A model generated the notes under the pieces. The model saw only the letters and a program-made list of their open reading frames with translations, did no database searches and was not told the DNA's origin. The translations under genes and the position numbers were made by a program. From NCBI GenBank assembly GCA_032027205.1, contig JAVSMN010000001.1, forward strand, positions 2,545,418 through 2,609,417: a stretch of 64,000 nt of DNA, written 5' to 3'. Source of the stretch: Zeimonas sp032027205. Lineage in GTDB: Bacteria > Pseudomonadota > Gammaproteobacteria > Burkholderiales > Burkholderiaceae_E. Shown here piece after piece: positions 53,437 through 63,304 of this stretch. Numbering within the stretch: the first letter of the stretch is position 1; every line of letters begins with the position of its first letter.

Positions 53437-53800
53437 CATTTCGGCACCTGCACACCCTGTAGACAGCCGCTCCCGAGTCGAACGAAAGCTCGCTGGCCGA
53501 CAGCAGATGCCCGGCCGTCCGCACGATATCGGTGCCTTGCCAAATCCGTAATTCGACCGAAGAACTCAGGCGAACTCGCGAGCGTGACCGCAATTGGCGC
53601 CGATCGGCACTCGCTTGCTTTGTGGCGGTTTCAGCGAGCCCGCCAGGTCGAGAAGCCCCTCGTCTTCGCCCGCACGATGATGCCCGCCGGGCGTCGCATG
53701 CCACACGCGTCGAGTGCCCGGCACGCGCCGATCTGCTCCCGGAGGGCGGCGGGCACTGTGGTCTGGCCGTTTGCCGTAATCGCCGATTCGCCCAGTTCGG
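53437..53800 (-). pseudogene. Decayed AbrB-type antitoxin and PIN toxin
   Basis: On the minus strand ESAITANGQTTVPAALREQ, then in other frames PGTRRVWHATPGG, GIIVRAKTRG and LLDLAGSLKPPQSKRVPI follow the order of AbrB/VapB antitoxins with at least three frameshifts; the start codon position is CTG. After it, SFDSGAAVYR and, one frame over, GVQVPK-stop look like the last residues of a PIN toxin, so most of the toxin is deleted. Confidence 0.6.
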
Positions 53801-53995
53801 GTTCCTGACGTATTCGGGATTGCAGAGCTGGCGGCCCTCCCGCCCGCGTCCATCGCAACCCCCTCGCCACTGGTCGGTGCGGGTCCGACTGACCATTTTC
53901 AGACAGTTACCATCGCCTCGCTGCCAGTCGTCGGCGGCCCAACAACGAGCGTCGCCCCACGAGCCGACGCCGCGAGGAAGCCCGGAGTATCACGA

Positions 53996-54102
53996 TGAGC
54001 GACGCGTCGGACGTCCCGTTCCGCACGGGGATGTGCGACTGGACATGCCCCGAATGCGTCGCGAGCAAGGAGACCTTCGAGATGGCGGAGATCTGTCGAT
54101 GA
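53996..54102 (+). pseudogene. Rubredoxin fragment preceding pilG
   Basis: A 35-codon frame ends DWTCPECVASKETFEMAEI, the C-terminal half of rubredoxin with the second CPxC knuckle. The first CxxCG knuckle is missing, so iron cannot be bound. The stop overlaps the pilG ATG (ATGA), preserving the old rubredoxin-pilG junction seen in related bacteria. Confidence 0.65.
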
Positions 54103-54527
54103 GCAGCGCAGCAGCACTGACCGGCGTGAAGGTGATGGTGATCGACGACAGCAACACGATTCGTCGAAGTGCCGAGATCTTCCTGAAGCAGGCGGGTTGC
54201 CAGGTCATCCTCGCCGAGGACGGCTTCGATGCGCTGGCGAAGATCGCCGACCACGATCCCGATCTCGTCTTCTGCGACATCCTCATGCCGCGGCTCGACG
54301 GCTACCAGACCTGCGCGCTGATCAAGAAGAGCCCCCGCTTTCGCACGATCCCGGTTGTGATGCTGTCGAGCAAGGACGGTCTGTTCGACCGCGCGCGCGG
54401 CCGCATGGTCGGCTCCGACCAGTACCTGACCAAGCCCTTCACGAAGGACGCGCTGCTGCGCGCGGCCGGAGAGCACGCGCGCGGTTCGAATGCGCCCGCT
54501 CTCGCCGCCGGTGTCGCCGCTTCCTGA
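54099..54527 (+). CDS. pilG: Twitching motility response regulator PilG
   Basis: A 142-residue single-domain receiver. Phospho-acceptor Asp lies in LVFCDILMPRLDGYQ, with the acidic pair in MVIDDSNTIRRSAE and Lys in YLTKPFTK. In Pseudomonas PilG drives pilus extension and cAMP synthesis. First gene of pilG-pilH-pilI-pilJ-chpA. Confidence 0.95.
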   Translation: MSSAAALTGVKVMVIDDSNTIRRSAEIFLKQAGCQVILAEDGFDALAKIADHDPDLVFCDILMPRLDGYQTCALIKKSPRFRTIPVVMLSSKDGLFDRARGRMVGSDQYLTKPFTKDALLRAAGEHARGSNAPALAAGVAAS

Positions 54528-54565
54528 CCTCTCTTCAACCCTCCGAGTACGCCTCAAGGTTCGCC

Positions 54566-54934
54566 ATGGCCACATACAAGATCCTCGTCGTCGACGATTC
54601 ACCAACCGAACGCCACTTCCTCGCCGATCTTCTGTCGAAGAAGGGCTACAAGGTGATCACCGCCGAGAACGGCCAGGAAGCGATGGCGAAGGTGAAGATC
54701 GAGCGCCCGTCGCTCGTCGTGCTCGACGTCGTCATGCCGGGGCAGAACGGCTTCCAGGTCACCCGCGCGTTGTCGCGCGATCCCGATACCCAGTCGATCC
54801 CGATCATCCTGTGCACGAGCAAGGGCAACGAGACCGATCGGATCTGGGGCCTGCGCCAGGGCGCGCGCGAGTATCTGGTCAAACCGGTGAAGCCCGAGGA
54901 GTTGCTTGCCCGGGTGGCCGACCTGGCGCATTGA
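54566..54934 (+). CDS. pilH: Twitching motility response regulator PilH
   Basis: A 122-residue receiver domain: ILVVDDSPTERHFLADLL, phospho-Asp in VVLDVVMPGQNGFQ, Lys in EYLVKPVKPEELL. PilH acts on retraction or as phosphate sink in the Pil-Chp pathway. It begins 38 bases after pilG and ends 2 bases before pilI. Confidence 0.95.
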   Translation: MATYKILVVDDSPTERHFLADLLSKKGYKVITAENGQEAMAKVKIERPSLVVLDVVMPGQNGFQVTRALSRDPDTQSIPIILCTSKGNETDRIWGLRQGAREYLVKPVKPEELLARVADLAH

Positions 54935-54936
54935 CC

Positions 54937-55458
54937 ATGGCCAGCGGCAAGAACCTGCGCGAATTTCAGGTGCGGCTCTCCGAGCGGCTGCGCCAGGCCG
55001 CGTTGGCGCCGCCGCAGTCGGCGCGTCTCGGCGTGCAGGTCGGCGATCGCAACCTGCTGGTCGGACTGTCTGAGGTTGGCGAGATTGTCGCGCTGCCCGG
55101 CGAGATCACGCCGGTGCCGCTCACGCACGAATGGTTCCGCGGGCTGGTGAACTTGCGCGGTTCGCTGTACGGCGTCTCCGATCTCGCACGCTTCGAAGGC
55201 CGCGACGCCACCTCGTTGACGAAGTCGTCGCGACTGCTCGCGTTCGCGCCGCGCCTGGGCCTGCAGGCCGCGATCGTCGTCGATCGGATGCTCGGGCTGC
55301 AGAACGACGCGACGCTGACCGAGACCGAATCGGAAGACGCCGCGTCCGAGCCGGACTGGCTGGGCCGCCACTGGCTCGACGACGAAGGCCGCCGATGGAC
55401 CGAGTTGCGGCTCGAGGAGTTGGCGGGCGACGAGCGATTCCTCGCCGTGAATCGATGA
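54937..55458 (+). CDS. pilI: CheW-like adaptor PilI
   Basis: A 173-residue CheW-domain protein linking the receptor PilJ to the kinase ChpA. RLGVQVGDRNLLVGLSEVGE, HEWFRGLVNLRGSLYGVSDL and AAIVVDRMLGLQN are the conserved beta-barrel segments. Confidence 0.94.
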   Translation: MASGKNLREFQVRLSERLRQAALAPPQSARLGVQVGDRNLLVGLSEVGEIVALPGEITPVPLTHEWFRGLVNLRGSLYGVSDLARFEGRDATSLTKSSRLLAFAPRLGLQAAIVVDRMLGLQNDATLTETESEDAASEPDWLGRHWLDDEGRRWTELRLEELAGDERFLAVNR

Positions 55459-55480
55459 ACCGATCGGTGGAGACAAGAAG

Positions 55481-57844
55481 ATGAGCATCGCCACGAGATT
55501 TCCGAGTTTCCTGCAGCGGCAACCCCGACCCCAGGCGGCAGGAGGGCCGGACACGGCGATCATCGAAGATCTGCTGTCCGAGTCGCCTGTCGCGCCGCCC
55601 GCGCCTGCTGCGCGCCCGGCGCCTGCGATGCAACCGGCATCGGTCGCGCAATCAGCGCCCGCGAGCCGGCCGGCGCCCGTCGGGCGTCCCGTTACGCGGA
55701 TCGTCGAGCGCCCTCCGGTTTCGCCGGCGCCTGCATACCCGGACGAGTTTGTTTCCGGCCTCGCTCCCGTCGCCGCGCCGCGTGATCGCTTCCGCATCCC
55801 GTTCATCGGCGCGATGCCGTTTCGCCGGCAGATGCAGGTCTGGCTGCCGACGCTGCTGCTGTCGCTGCTCGTCGCATTCTTCCTGCTGCAGCTCGATGCC
55901 CGCCAGGCCACCGACGCTTCGCACTGGTTTCGCCAGTTGGGCGATGCGCTGATGCAGTCGCAGCGCGCGGCCAAGTCGGCCTCGCAGGCGATCGCCGGCG
56001 ATCCGATCGCGTTCGGGCAGCTGAGCGACAGCCGAAGAGCGATGAGCCGTGCCCTGGCCACGCTCGCGCGCGGCGACGGCGAAGAGCGGCCGGTGCCGTC
56101 GAACGTGGAAGCAGACCTCCGCACGCTGACGCTCGTCTGGTCGAAGTCCGATCTCGCGGCGACGGTGATCCTGAACCAGGATTTGCTGTTGCAGTCGCTC
56201 AACGGCATGCGCCGCGACGTGATGCGATTCGAGCCGCAGATGATGCGCGACGCACAGGCGATCCTCGCGAACCGGCTGCGCGCCGGCGCGAACGTGCGCG
56301 AGGTGGCCGCTGCGGGCGAACTGGTCGCGCTCACGCAGGCGATGGCCAAGGACGTCAACGAACTCATCCTCGCCGGCGCGCCCGATCGCTCGATCGAGAT
56401 GCGCCTGCGCCAGGCGGTGATCGATCTGGGCGAACTCACCGACGCGCTGCTCGACGGCAACGAGCGCGCGCGGATCGCGGCAGTGAGCGATCCCGAGGTG
56501 CGCCGCACGCTGACTTCGCTGAAGCAGTCGGTGACCGGCGTGGCGCCGCAGGTCTCGGGCATTCTCGCCAGCATGCCCCGCCTGCAGCAGGCGCGGCAGG
56601 CCGAGCGGCACGTGTTCGAGGACAGCGAGGTCGTGCAGGTCCTGCTCGAGTCGATCCGCACGAAGCTGCAATCGCGCGACGCGCTTCGCTACTGGTATGT
56701 GGTTGGCGCGGCGGTGTTCGGCGTGATCGCGCTGCTCGCGCTGTACGGCCTGTTCCGCGCGTTCCTGTCGGAAAGCGAACAGCGCGCGACCGAAGCGGAA
56801 CGCCACGAAGCGGCGGCTCGACGCCAGGAGCAGCAGGCGAAGGCGGCGAACGACCAGAACCAGGCCGCTATCCTTCGTCTGATGAACGAGTTGCAGGAGG
56901 TGGCCGACGGCGACCTCACCGTGCAGGCGACGGTGTCGGAGGACATCACCGGTGCGATCGCCGACTCGGTGAACTACACGATCGAGGAGCTGCGCAGCAT
57001 CGTCGGCCGCATCAACCGCACGGCGGACCAGGTGAATGAAGCTTCGACGCGCGCGCAGGTCACGTCAACGAGCCTGCAGGCGGCGAGCGAGCAGCAGTCG
57101 CGCGAGATCCGAGACACCGGCGAGGCGGTGCTGCGCATGGCGCGCCAGATCAACGAGGTGTCCACGCGCGCGGCGGAGTCGGTGAAGGTGGCGCGTCAAT
57201 CGCTGGGTGCCTCCGAGGAAGGTTCGCGTGCGGTGGACAACGCGATCGCCGGCATGAACGGCATTCGCGACCAGATCCAGGACACGGCCAAGCGGATCAA
57301 GCGGCTGGGCGAGTCGTCGCAGGAAATCGGTGAGATCGTCGAGCTGATCTCCGACATCACCGAGCAGACGAACGTGCTCGCGCTGAACGCGGCGATCCAG
57401 GCAGCGTCGGCCGGCGAGGCCGGTCGCGGCTTCACCGTCGTTGCCGAGGAGGTGCAGCGCCTGGCCGAGCGCTCGGCCGAGGCGACGCGCCAGATCTCGG
57501 CGCTGATCCGCGGGATCCAGACCGACACGCAGGACGCCGTCGCGGCGATGGAGCGCAGCACGCAGGGTGTGGTGGAAGGTGCGCGGCTGTCCGACGAGGC
57601 GGGGCGCGCGCTCGGCGAGATCGGTCGCGTTTCGACGCTGCTCGCCGAACTGATCGAGGACTTCTCGGCGAGCACTTCGCGCCAGGCGTCGTCGGCCGGC
57701 AACGTCGCGCAGTCGATCCAGCGCATCCTGCTCGTCACCGAGCAGACCAGCGAGGGAACGCTGCACACTGCGGGCTCGATTCGTCAGCTGTCCGAGCTTG
57801 CGCTCGAGCTGAAGAGCTCGGTCGTGCGATTCAAGGTAGCGTGA
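55481..57844 (+). CDS. pilJ: Methyl-accepting chemotaxis protein PilJ
   Basis: A 787-residue receptor. The first 105 residues are Pro/Ala-rich and cytoplasmic; transmembrane helices lie at about 117-140 and 404-426, enclosing a periplasmic PilJ-type four-helix sensor. HAMP-like and methyl-accepting domains follow, with the signaling hairpin EQTNVLALNAAIQAASAGEAGRGFTVVAEEV in three overlapping parts around residues 630-660. The N-terminal extension is longer than in Pseudomonas PilJ (about 680 residues). Confidence 0.95.
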   Translation: MSIATRFPSFLQRQPRPQAAGGPDTAIIEDLLSESPVAPPAPAARPAPAMQPASVAQSAPASRPAPVGRPVTRIVERPPVSPAPAYPDEFVSGLAPVAAPRDRFRIPFIGAMPFRRQMQVWLPTLLLSLLVAFFLLQLDARQATDASHWFRQLGDALMQSQRAAKSASQAIAGDPIAFGQLSDSRRAMSRALATLARGDGEERPVPSNVEADLRTLTLVWSKSDLAATVILNQDLLLQSLNGMRRDVMRFEPQMMRDAQAILANRLRAGANVREVAAAGELVALTQAMAKDVNELILAGAPDRSIEMRLRQAVIDLGELTDALLDGNERARIAAVSDPEVRRTLTSLKQSVTGVAPQVSGILASMPRLQQARQAERHVFEDSEVVQVLLESIRTKLQSRDALRYWYVVGAAVFGVIALLALYGLFRAFLSESEQRATEAERHEAAARRQEQQAKAANDQNQAAILRLMNELQEVADGDLTVQATVSEDITGAIADSVNYTIEELRSIVGRINRTADQVNEASTRAQVTSTSLQAASEQQSREIRDTGEAVLRMARQINEVSTRAAESVKVARQSLGASEEGSRAVDNAIAGMNGIRDQIQDTAKRIKRLGESSQEIGEIVELISDITEQTNVLALNAAIQAASAGEAGRGFTVVAEEVQRLAERSAEATRQISALIRGIQTDTQDAVAAMERSTQGVVEGARLSDEAGRALGEIGRVSTLLAELIEDFSASTSRQASSAGNVAQSIQRILLVTEQTSEGTLHTAGSIRQLSELALELKSSVVRFKVA

Positions 57845-57860
57845 ACCGGAAGTACCGCCG

Positions 57861-60800
57861 ATGACCGACGCACAACGCAACGAAAGCCTGGAAGCCGCCG
57901 ATCTGTCGGCGTTGTCGTGGTGCATCGGCGAGATTCGTGAATCGCTCGCCGGATGCGAGCGCGAGCTGCGGGCCGCCTTGCAGGAGGGCAGCGGCGCGGT
58001 TGCCGGCAGCCCGAAGCTAGCGGCTGCACGTTCGGCCTTGCATCAGGCGCACGGCGCACTGTCGATCGTCGATCTCGCCGGGGTAACCACCGTTACCGGC
58101 GAAGCCGAAACGGTGCTGGAGCGCGTATCGCGCGGGCAACTCGCGCTCGACGACGCGATGCTCGACGCGGTCGCGCGCACCTTCGTGGCAATCCTCGAGT
58201 ATCTCGACGAACTCGTGCTCGGCGAGTCGCAGCAGCCTCTTTATCTGTTTCCGTACTACGCGTCGCTTCTGCAGCTGCGCGAAGCCGAGCGCATCCATCC
58301 GGCGGATCTTTTCGTCGTGCCGGTACGCGCGCAGCTCGTCGTCGCCGAAGGCGTGGCGCGGAAGCGTGATGCAGCCGAGCTGACTGCAGTAAGGGTGTCG
58401 TTCGAGCGCGGCCTGCTGTCGGTGCTGCGCGATCCGCTCGACAGTGCCGGCCTCGCCGCGCTGCACGCATCGGTGGCAACGATCGGCGCGTCGCAGATCG
58501 GCGCTGCCCACCCGACCTTCTGGAAGGTCGCGCTCGCCTATTTCGAGGCGCTGCGTGACGGTGCACTCTCACTCGACGTCTACGGCAAGCGGCTGCTCGC
58601 GCGATTGAACCTGCAGTTGCGCCGCTCGTTGACCGACGGAGCACTGGTTGCCGATCGGCTGATGAAGGACACGCTGTTCGCGCTGGCCGGCGCCGACGAA
58701 ACGCGCAGCGCCGGCTCGTTGTTGCTGGCCGAAGTGCGGCGCGCATTCGGCTTGCAGGGTAGCGTTCCGCCCGACTATGCGACGCCGCGCTTTGGTCGCA
58801 TCGACGCTCAGGCGGTTCGCGTTGCCCAGGAGGCGATCGCTCGCGCGAAGCTCGGCTGGGAGAAGCTGTCGGCGGGCGGCGCATCGGCGCTCTCGTCGTT
58901 CACGCAGGAAATCGCGGCGCTGCGCTCGGCGAGTGCGAAGTTTCCGTTCCCCGGCGTGCAGGCGCTCGCCGGCGCGTTCGGCGAGGCGACCCGCGTGCTC
59001 GCATTGGGCAAGTCGGTTCCGCCGGAGCCGCTCGCGCTGGAGGTGGCCTCGGCGCTGCTCTTCGCCGAGCAGATTTTCGAGCGCGGGCTCAAGGGACGCG
59101 GCAATCATGATGCGCGCGCCGGCGAGATGGCCGAGCGCGTGCTGCAGTGCTGTGCGGGAAGGCCGCCCGCCGAACAGATGCCGCAATGGCTCGGCGACAT
59201 CAGTCGCGCCGCGCAGGAGCGGCTCACGATGTCGACGTTCATCGCCGAGGTGCAGGACAACCTGCGCTCGGCCGAGCAGACGCTCGACGCATTCTTCCGC
59301 GATGGCTCGCAGCGCGCCGATCTCGCGGTCACCGCGCAGCAGGTTCGCCAGGTGGCTGGGGCGCTTGCGCTGCTCGGGCACGAAGAGGCCGCGGCGGCGT
59401 CGAACGCGGCGGCGGCGAAAGTAGACGAGTTCGCGCGCGGGCAGAATGCACCTGCCGCGGATGCCTGCCAGAATCTGGCCGACAGCATCGGCGCACTCGG
59501 TTTCTTCGTCGAGCGCCTGCAGCAGGCCAATCGCAGCGGAGCGAGCTTCGCCTTCGACGCGCAAAGCGGGCGCTTCGATGCGGTGCTCGACGAGGCGCGC
59601 GCCGATCCGCGCACGGCGATCGTCGAGGTAGACGCGACGGCCGAGTCGTTGCTCGCGCAGCACACGCGGCAGGCCCTGGAACTCGCCGCGGCGCTCGCCG
59701 GACGCCCGGCCGACGCCGCCACTCGCGACGCACTGCGTCGCACGCTCGCGAAGGTGCGCGACGATGCGCATTTCGCCGACGATGCAGCGCTGAAGGCGCG
59801 CGCCGGCGACGCAATCGCCTGCCTCGACGTCCCGGATGATGCCGACGGTTCCGCGTTGCGAGCGGCGGTGGCGAAACTCGCCGGCGAGCCGGTGCCCGCC
59901 GCCGTGCCTGCACCGATTGCCGAACCGCAGCAATCGGACGACGACGTCGATCGCGAACTGCTCGAGATCTTCCTGGGCGAGGCACGGGAAGTGCTCGCGG
60001 CGATCGCCGAAGCGTCGTCGGGTTCTCGCGTTGCGCCGCAGGACGTGGCGTTGCTGACCACGATTCGCCGCGGGTTTCATACGCTGAAGGGTTCGAGCCG
60101 AATGGTCGGGCTGGCCGCGTTCGGCGATGCGGGCTGGGCGATGGAGCAGGTACTGAACCTGTGGCTTGCAGAAGAGCGACCGGCGAATGCGGCGCTGCTT
60201 GGCTTGATCGACGCGGCGCACGCTCGTTTTGTTCGATGGGTCGAAGCGCTGGAATCCGATGCCGGGTCGCCGATCGATCCGGCCCCCGTAGTCGAGGCGG
60301 CGACGGCGTTGCGGGACGGGCGCGAGGCCGACGCGGTCCTGCCGCCGCAGTTGGACGAGGTGCTGCCGCATGAGTTCGAAGCGCGCGGCGAGGAGAGACT
60401 CGAAGCGCGCGAGGCGCCGGAAACAGCGGAGTCGCTCGATGCCGCCGAGATCATCGAAGCCGCCGAGTCTCCCGCCGATGAGGTCCTCATCGGCGATCGC
60501 TCGATCAGCCGCACGCTGTACGAGATCTTCCTTTCCGAAGCCGACGATATCGTCACTTCGCTCGGCGCCGACGCGGCCGACTGGGCGCTGCAGCCCGAGC
60601 GCAGCGCGACCGAAGCGGCGCAGCGCGCGATGCATTCGCTCAAGGGCAGCGCGGCGCTCGTGCAGCTGGACGAAGTGCACGGGGTCGCCGAACAGCTCGA
60701 GACCTTCCTGTTGCGCCAGCGAGCGCAGGCGCGCGCGGTCGCGCCCGCGGATCTCGACGACTACGTGCAGGCGGTCAATTGCGTGCGCGCGATGCTGCAC

Positions 60801-63245
60801 CAGTTCGCTGCCGGACACGACCCGCGTCCGGAACCCGATGCGCTGGCGCTCGCGCACTCGCTTGCCATGCGTTGGGATCCGCGAGCGGCGCGCGTGCAGC
60901 CGGTCGTCGCGGTCCTTCCCGACGAGGAGCTCGACGCCGACCTGCTGCCGATCTTCGTCGAGGAGGCGAGCGACCAGCTGCCGCGCATTGGCGAGAACCT
61001 GCGCAGCTGGCAGGCGACGCCCGACGATCGATCGCTGCCGCAGCAGCTGATGCGTGACCTGCACACGGTCAAGGGAAGCGCGCGGATGGCCGGTGCGATG
61101 ACGCTCGGGCAGCGCGTGCACGAGATGGAAACGCGCATCGAGGCGGCGAGCGTGCTCACCGTCGTGCCTCATGCGCTGATCGATGAGCTGGTGACGGATC
61201 ACGACGCGGTCGTCGCCCTGTTCGAGGCGATTCGCGATCGCGGAGTGCCGGCTGCGCCGGTCGACGCGCCGCCCCCGGTGGAGCCCGCGGTCGACACGAT
61301 CGAGGTCGATGCGACGCAAGACGCCGAGGGTGCTCCGGAGGAGGTCGTGCAGTCCCAGGCGCCGGCGCCTGCGACCGGCGAGCGACGCACTGCACCGAGG
61401 ATCCCAGCGCTTGCCGCCTCGTCGCTCGTTCGCGTTCGCTCCGATCTGCTCGAGCGCGCGGTCAACGAATCGGGTGAAGTGTCGATCGCGCGAGCACGCC
61501 TCGAGAACGAACTCGGCGCGATGCGACAGGCGCTGCAGGATCTGACCGAGAACGTTTCCCGACTGCACGCGCAACTGCGTGAGGTCGAGATCCAGGCCGA
61601 GTCGCAGATCCAGACACGCATCGCGCACCAGAAGGAGACGAGGGCGGAGTTCGATCCGCTCGAGTTCGATCGCTACACGCGCTTCCAGGAACTGACGCGG
61701 ATGCTGGCCGAGTCGGTGAACGACGTCGCCACCGTGCAGACGAACGCGATGCGCAGTCTCGACGTCGCCTCGGAGGACATGCTGCGCCACTCGCAGGTGC
61801 TGCGCGACCTGCAGCAGAACCTGATGCGCATGCGCATGGTTCAGTTCGGCACGATTTCCGATCGGCTGTACCGCGTCGTTCGCCAGGCGGCGAAGGACGC
61901 CGGCAAGCGGGTTTCGCTGGACATGCGCGGCGCGTCGGTCGAGATCGACCGCGGCGTGCTCGAGCGGATGGTGGCGCCGATCGAGCACCTGTTGCGCAAC
62001 GCGGTGGCGCACGGCATCGAAGCGACGGCCGAGCGGCTCGCGGGCGGCAAACCGGAGACCGGCGAGATCCGCGTCGAAGTGCGCCAGGAGGGCAACGAGG
62101 TCGTGCTGCTCTTCTCCGACGACGGACGCGGGCTCGACTACGCGAAGATCCTCGAGCGCGCGCGCTCGATCGGACTCGTCGACTCGGGCGCGCAGCCTGC
62201 CGAGCGCGAGCTCGCCGAGCTGATCTTCGCGCCGGGCTTTTCGACGGCGAGCGAGGTCACCGAGCTCGCCGGCCGCGGCGTGGGCGCCGACGTCGTGCGT
62301 TCCGAGGTGCAGGGCCTGGGCGGTCGCATCGACATCGATTCGCAGGCCGGTAGGGGTACACGCTTCGCCGTCCATCTTCCGCTCACGCTGGCGCTCGCGC
62401 AGGTAGTCGTGGTCACGATCGGGGAGACGCGCTACGCGATTCCGTCGTCGAGTGTCGAGCAGGTGCTGCAGCTCAAGCCGCAGGCGCTGGCGGCCGCGTA
62501 CGACGACGGCTCGATCGAATGGCAGGGCGCGCGCGTGCCGGTGCACTACCTGGGCGCGCTCGTCGGGCTGGACGATCGGCGCCCGCTGGCGCAGCACCTG
62601 TCGCCGCTGGTCGTCGTGCGATCCGGCTCCCTTCGGCTGGCGATGCATGTCGATGCGGTCAGCCGAAACCAGGAAGTCGTCGTCAAGAACGTCGGTTCGC
62701 AGGTTGCTCGCGTGCCCGGCATCGGCGGCGCGACGGTGCTCGGCGACGGCGAGATCGTCCTGATCCTGAATGCCGCGCGGCTTGCGCAACAGGTGCTGGG
62801 CGACCTGTGGGTCGAGCGTCCTGCGGGCAGCGGCCGAAGCGCGCTCGCCGATGCGCCGCCCACCGTGATGGTGGTCGACGACTCGCTCACCGTGCGCAAG
62901 GTCACGCAGCGCCTCCTCGTGCGCGAAGGCTACGAGGTCATGCTGGCGAAGGACGGTATCGACGCCATGCGACAACTGCAGGATCGACAGCCCGACGTCA
63001 TGCTCGTCGATATCGAGATGCCGCGCATGGACGGCTTCGATCTCACCCGCAACGTGCGAGCCGACGAGCACCTGCATGACATCCCGATCGTCATGATCAC
63101 GTCGCGGATGGCCGACAAGCATCGCAATCACGCGCTGTCGCTCGGCGTGAACGTGTATCTCGGCAAGCCGTATCGGGACGACGAATTGCTCGCGCACGTG
63201 GCCGGCTTCGTGCAGGAGCGCAAGTCGCGCGCGCAGGTGTCGTAA
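57861..63245 (+). CDS. chpA: Hybrid histidine kinase ChpA/PilL
   Basis: A 1794-residue CheA-like kinase. Phosphotransfer (HPt) His motifs are FHTLKGSSRM (about residue 738), MHSLKGSAALV (923) and LHTVKGSARM (1066); the N-terminal 700 residues hold further degenerate HPt-like helices without the His. The dimerisation and ATPase regions (about 1190-1510) contain HLLRNAVAHGIE and FSDDGRGLDY; a CheW domain (1515-1650) and a receiver (1669-1790, MVVDDSLTVRKVTQ, MLVDIEMPRMDGFD) end the protein. It phosphorylates PilG and PilH. Confidence 0.95.
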   Translation: MTDAQRNESLEAADLSALSWCIGEIRESLAGCERELRAALQEGSGAVAGSPKLAAARSALHQAHGALSIVDLAGVTTVTGEAETVLERVSRGQLALDDAMLDAVARTFVAILEYLDELVLGESQQPLYLFPYYASLLQLREAERIHPADLFVVPVRAQLVVAEGVARKRDAAELTAVRVSFERGLLSVLRDPLDSAGLAALHASVATIGASQIGAAHPTFWKVALAYFEALRDGALSLDVYGKRLLARLNLQLRRSLTDGALVADRLMKDTLFALAGADETRSAGSLLLAEVRRAFGLQGSVPPDYATPRFGRIDAQAVRVAQEAIARAKLGWEKLSAGGASALSSFTQEIAALRSASAKFPFPGVQALAGAFGEATRVLALGKSVPPEPLALEVASALLFAEQIFERGLKGRGNHDARAGEMAERVLQCCAGRPPAEQMPQWLGDISRAAQERLTMSTFIAEVQDNLRSAEQTLDAFFRDGSQRADLAVTAQQVRQVAGALALLGHEEAAAASNAAAAKVDEFARGQNAPAADACQNLADSIGALGFFVERLQQANRSGASFAFDAQSGRFDAVLDEARADPRTAIVEVDATAESLLAQHTRQALELAAALAGRPADAATRDALRRTLAKVRDDAHFADDAALKARAGDAIACLDVPDDADGSALRAAVAKLAGEPVPAAVPAPIAEPQQSDDDVDRELLEIFLGEAREVLAAIAEASSGSRVAPQDVALLTTIRRGFHTLKGSSRMVGLAAFGDAGWAMEQVLNLWLAEERPANAALLGLIDAAHARFVRWVEALESDAGSPIDPAPVVEAATALRDGREADAVLPPQLDEVLPHEFEARGEERLEAREAPETAESLDAAEIIEAAESPADEVLIGDRSISRTLYEIFLSEADDIVTSLGADAADWALQPERSATEAAQRAMHSLKGSAALVQLDEVHGVAEQLETFLLRQRAQARAVAPADLDDYVQAVNCVRAMLHQFAAGHDPRPEPDALALAHSLAMRWDPRAARVQPVVAVLPDEELDADLLPIFVEEASDQLPRIGENLRSWQATPDDRSLPQQLMRDLHTVKGSARMAGAMTLGQRVHEMETRIEAASVLTVVPHALIDELVTDHDAVVALFEAIRDRGVPAAPVDAPPPVEPAVDTIEVDATQDAEGAPEEVVQSQAPAPATGERRTAPRIPALAASSLVRVRSDLLERAVNESGEVSIARARLENELGAMRQALQDLTENVSRLHAQLREVEIQAESQIQTRIAHQKETRAEFDPLEFDRYTRFQELTRMLAESVNDVATVQTNAMRSLDVASEDMLRHSQVLRDLQQNLMRMRMVQFGTISDRLYRVVRQAAKDAGKRVSLDMRGASVEIDRGVLERMVAPIEHLLRNAVAHGIEATAERLAGGKPETGEIRVEVRQEGNEVVLLFSDDGRGLDYAKILERARSIGLVDSGAQPAERELAELIFAPGFSTASEVTELAGRGVGADVVRSEVQGLGGRIDIDSQAGRGTRFAVHLPLTLALAQVVVVTIGETRYAIPSSSVEQVLQLKPQALAAAYDDGSIEWQGARVPVHYLGALVGLDDRRPLAQHLSPLVVVRSGSLRLAMHVDAVSRNQEVVVKNVGSQVARVPGIGGATVLGDGEIVLILNAARLAQQVLGDLWVERPAGSGRSALADAPPTVMVVDDSLTVRKVTQRLLVREGYEVMLAKDGIDAMRQLQDRQPDVMLVDIEMPRMDGFDLTRNVRADEHLHDIPIVMITSRMADKHRNHALSLGVNVYLGKPYRDDELLAHVAGFVQERKSRAQVS

Positions 63246-63269
63246 GCCGGAGCGGATTGCCGCCTTTCG

Positions 63270-63298
63270 TTGTGCCGTCCGGAGCACCTCTTTACAAT
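63270..63298 (+). promoter_or_regulatory. yqgE promoter, probably giving a leaderless mRNA
   Basis: TTGTGC (63270-63275), 17-base spacer, TACAAT (63293-63298). The start would be at 63304-63306, coinciding with the yqgE ATG at 63305. No Shine-Dalgarno sequence precedes the ATG. Confidence 0.65.
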
Positions 63299-63304
63299 CG
63301 GGTC

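Noticed and set aside
58569..63287. Open frame of 1572 codons on the minus strand opposite chpA
   Set aside because: Antisense shadow of a GC-rich kinase gene; the translation is Arg/His/Leu-rich without domains, and the plus strand carries all HPt, ATPase, CheW and receiver motifs.
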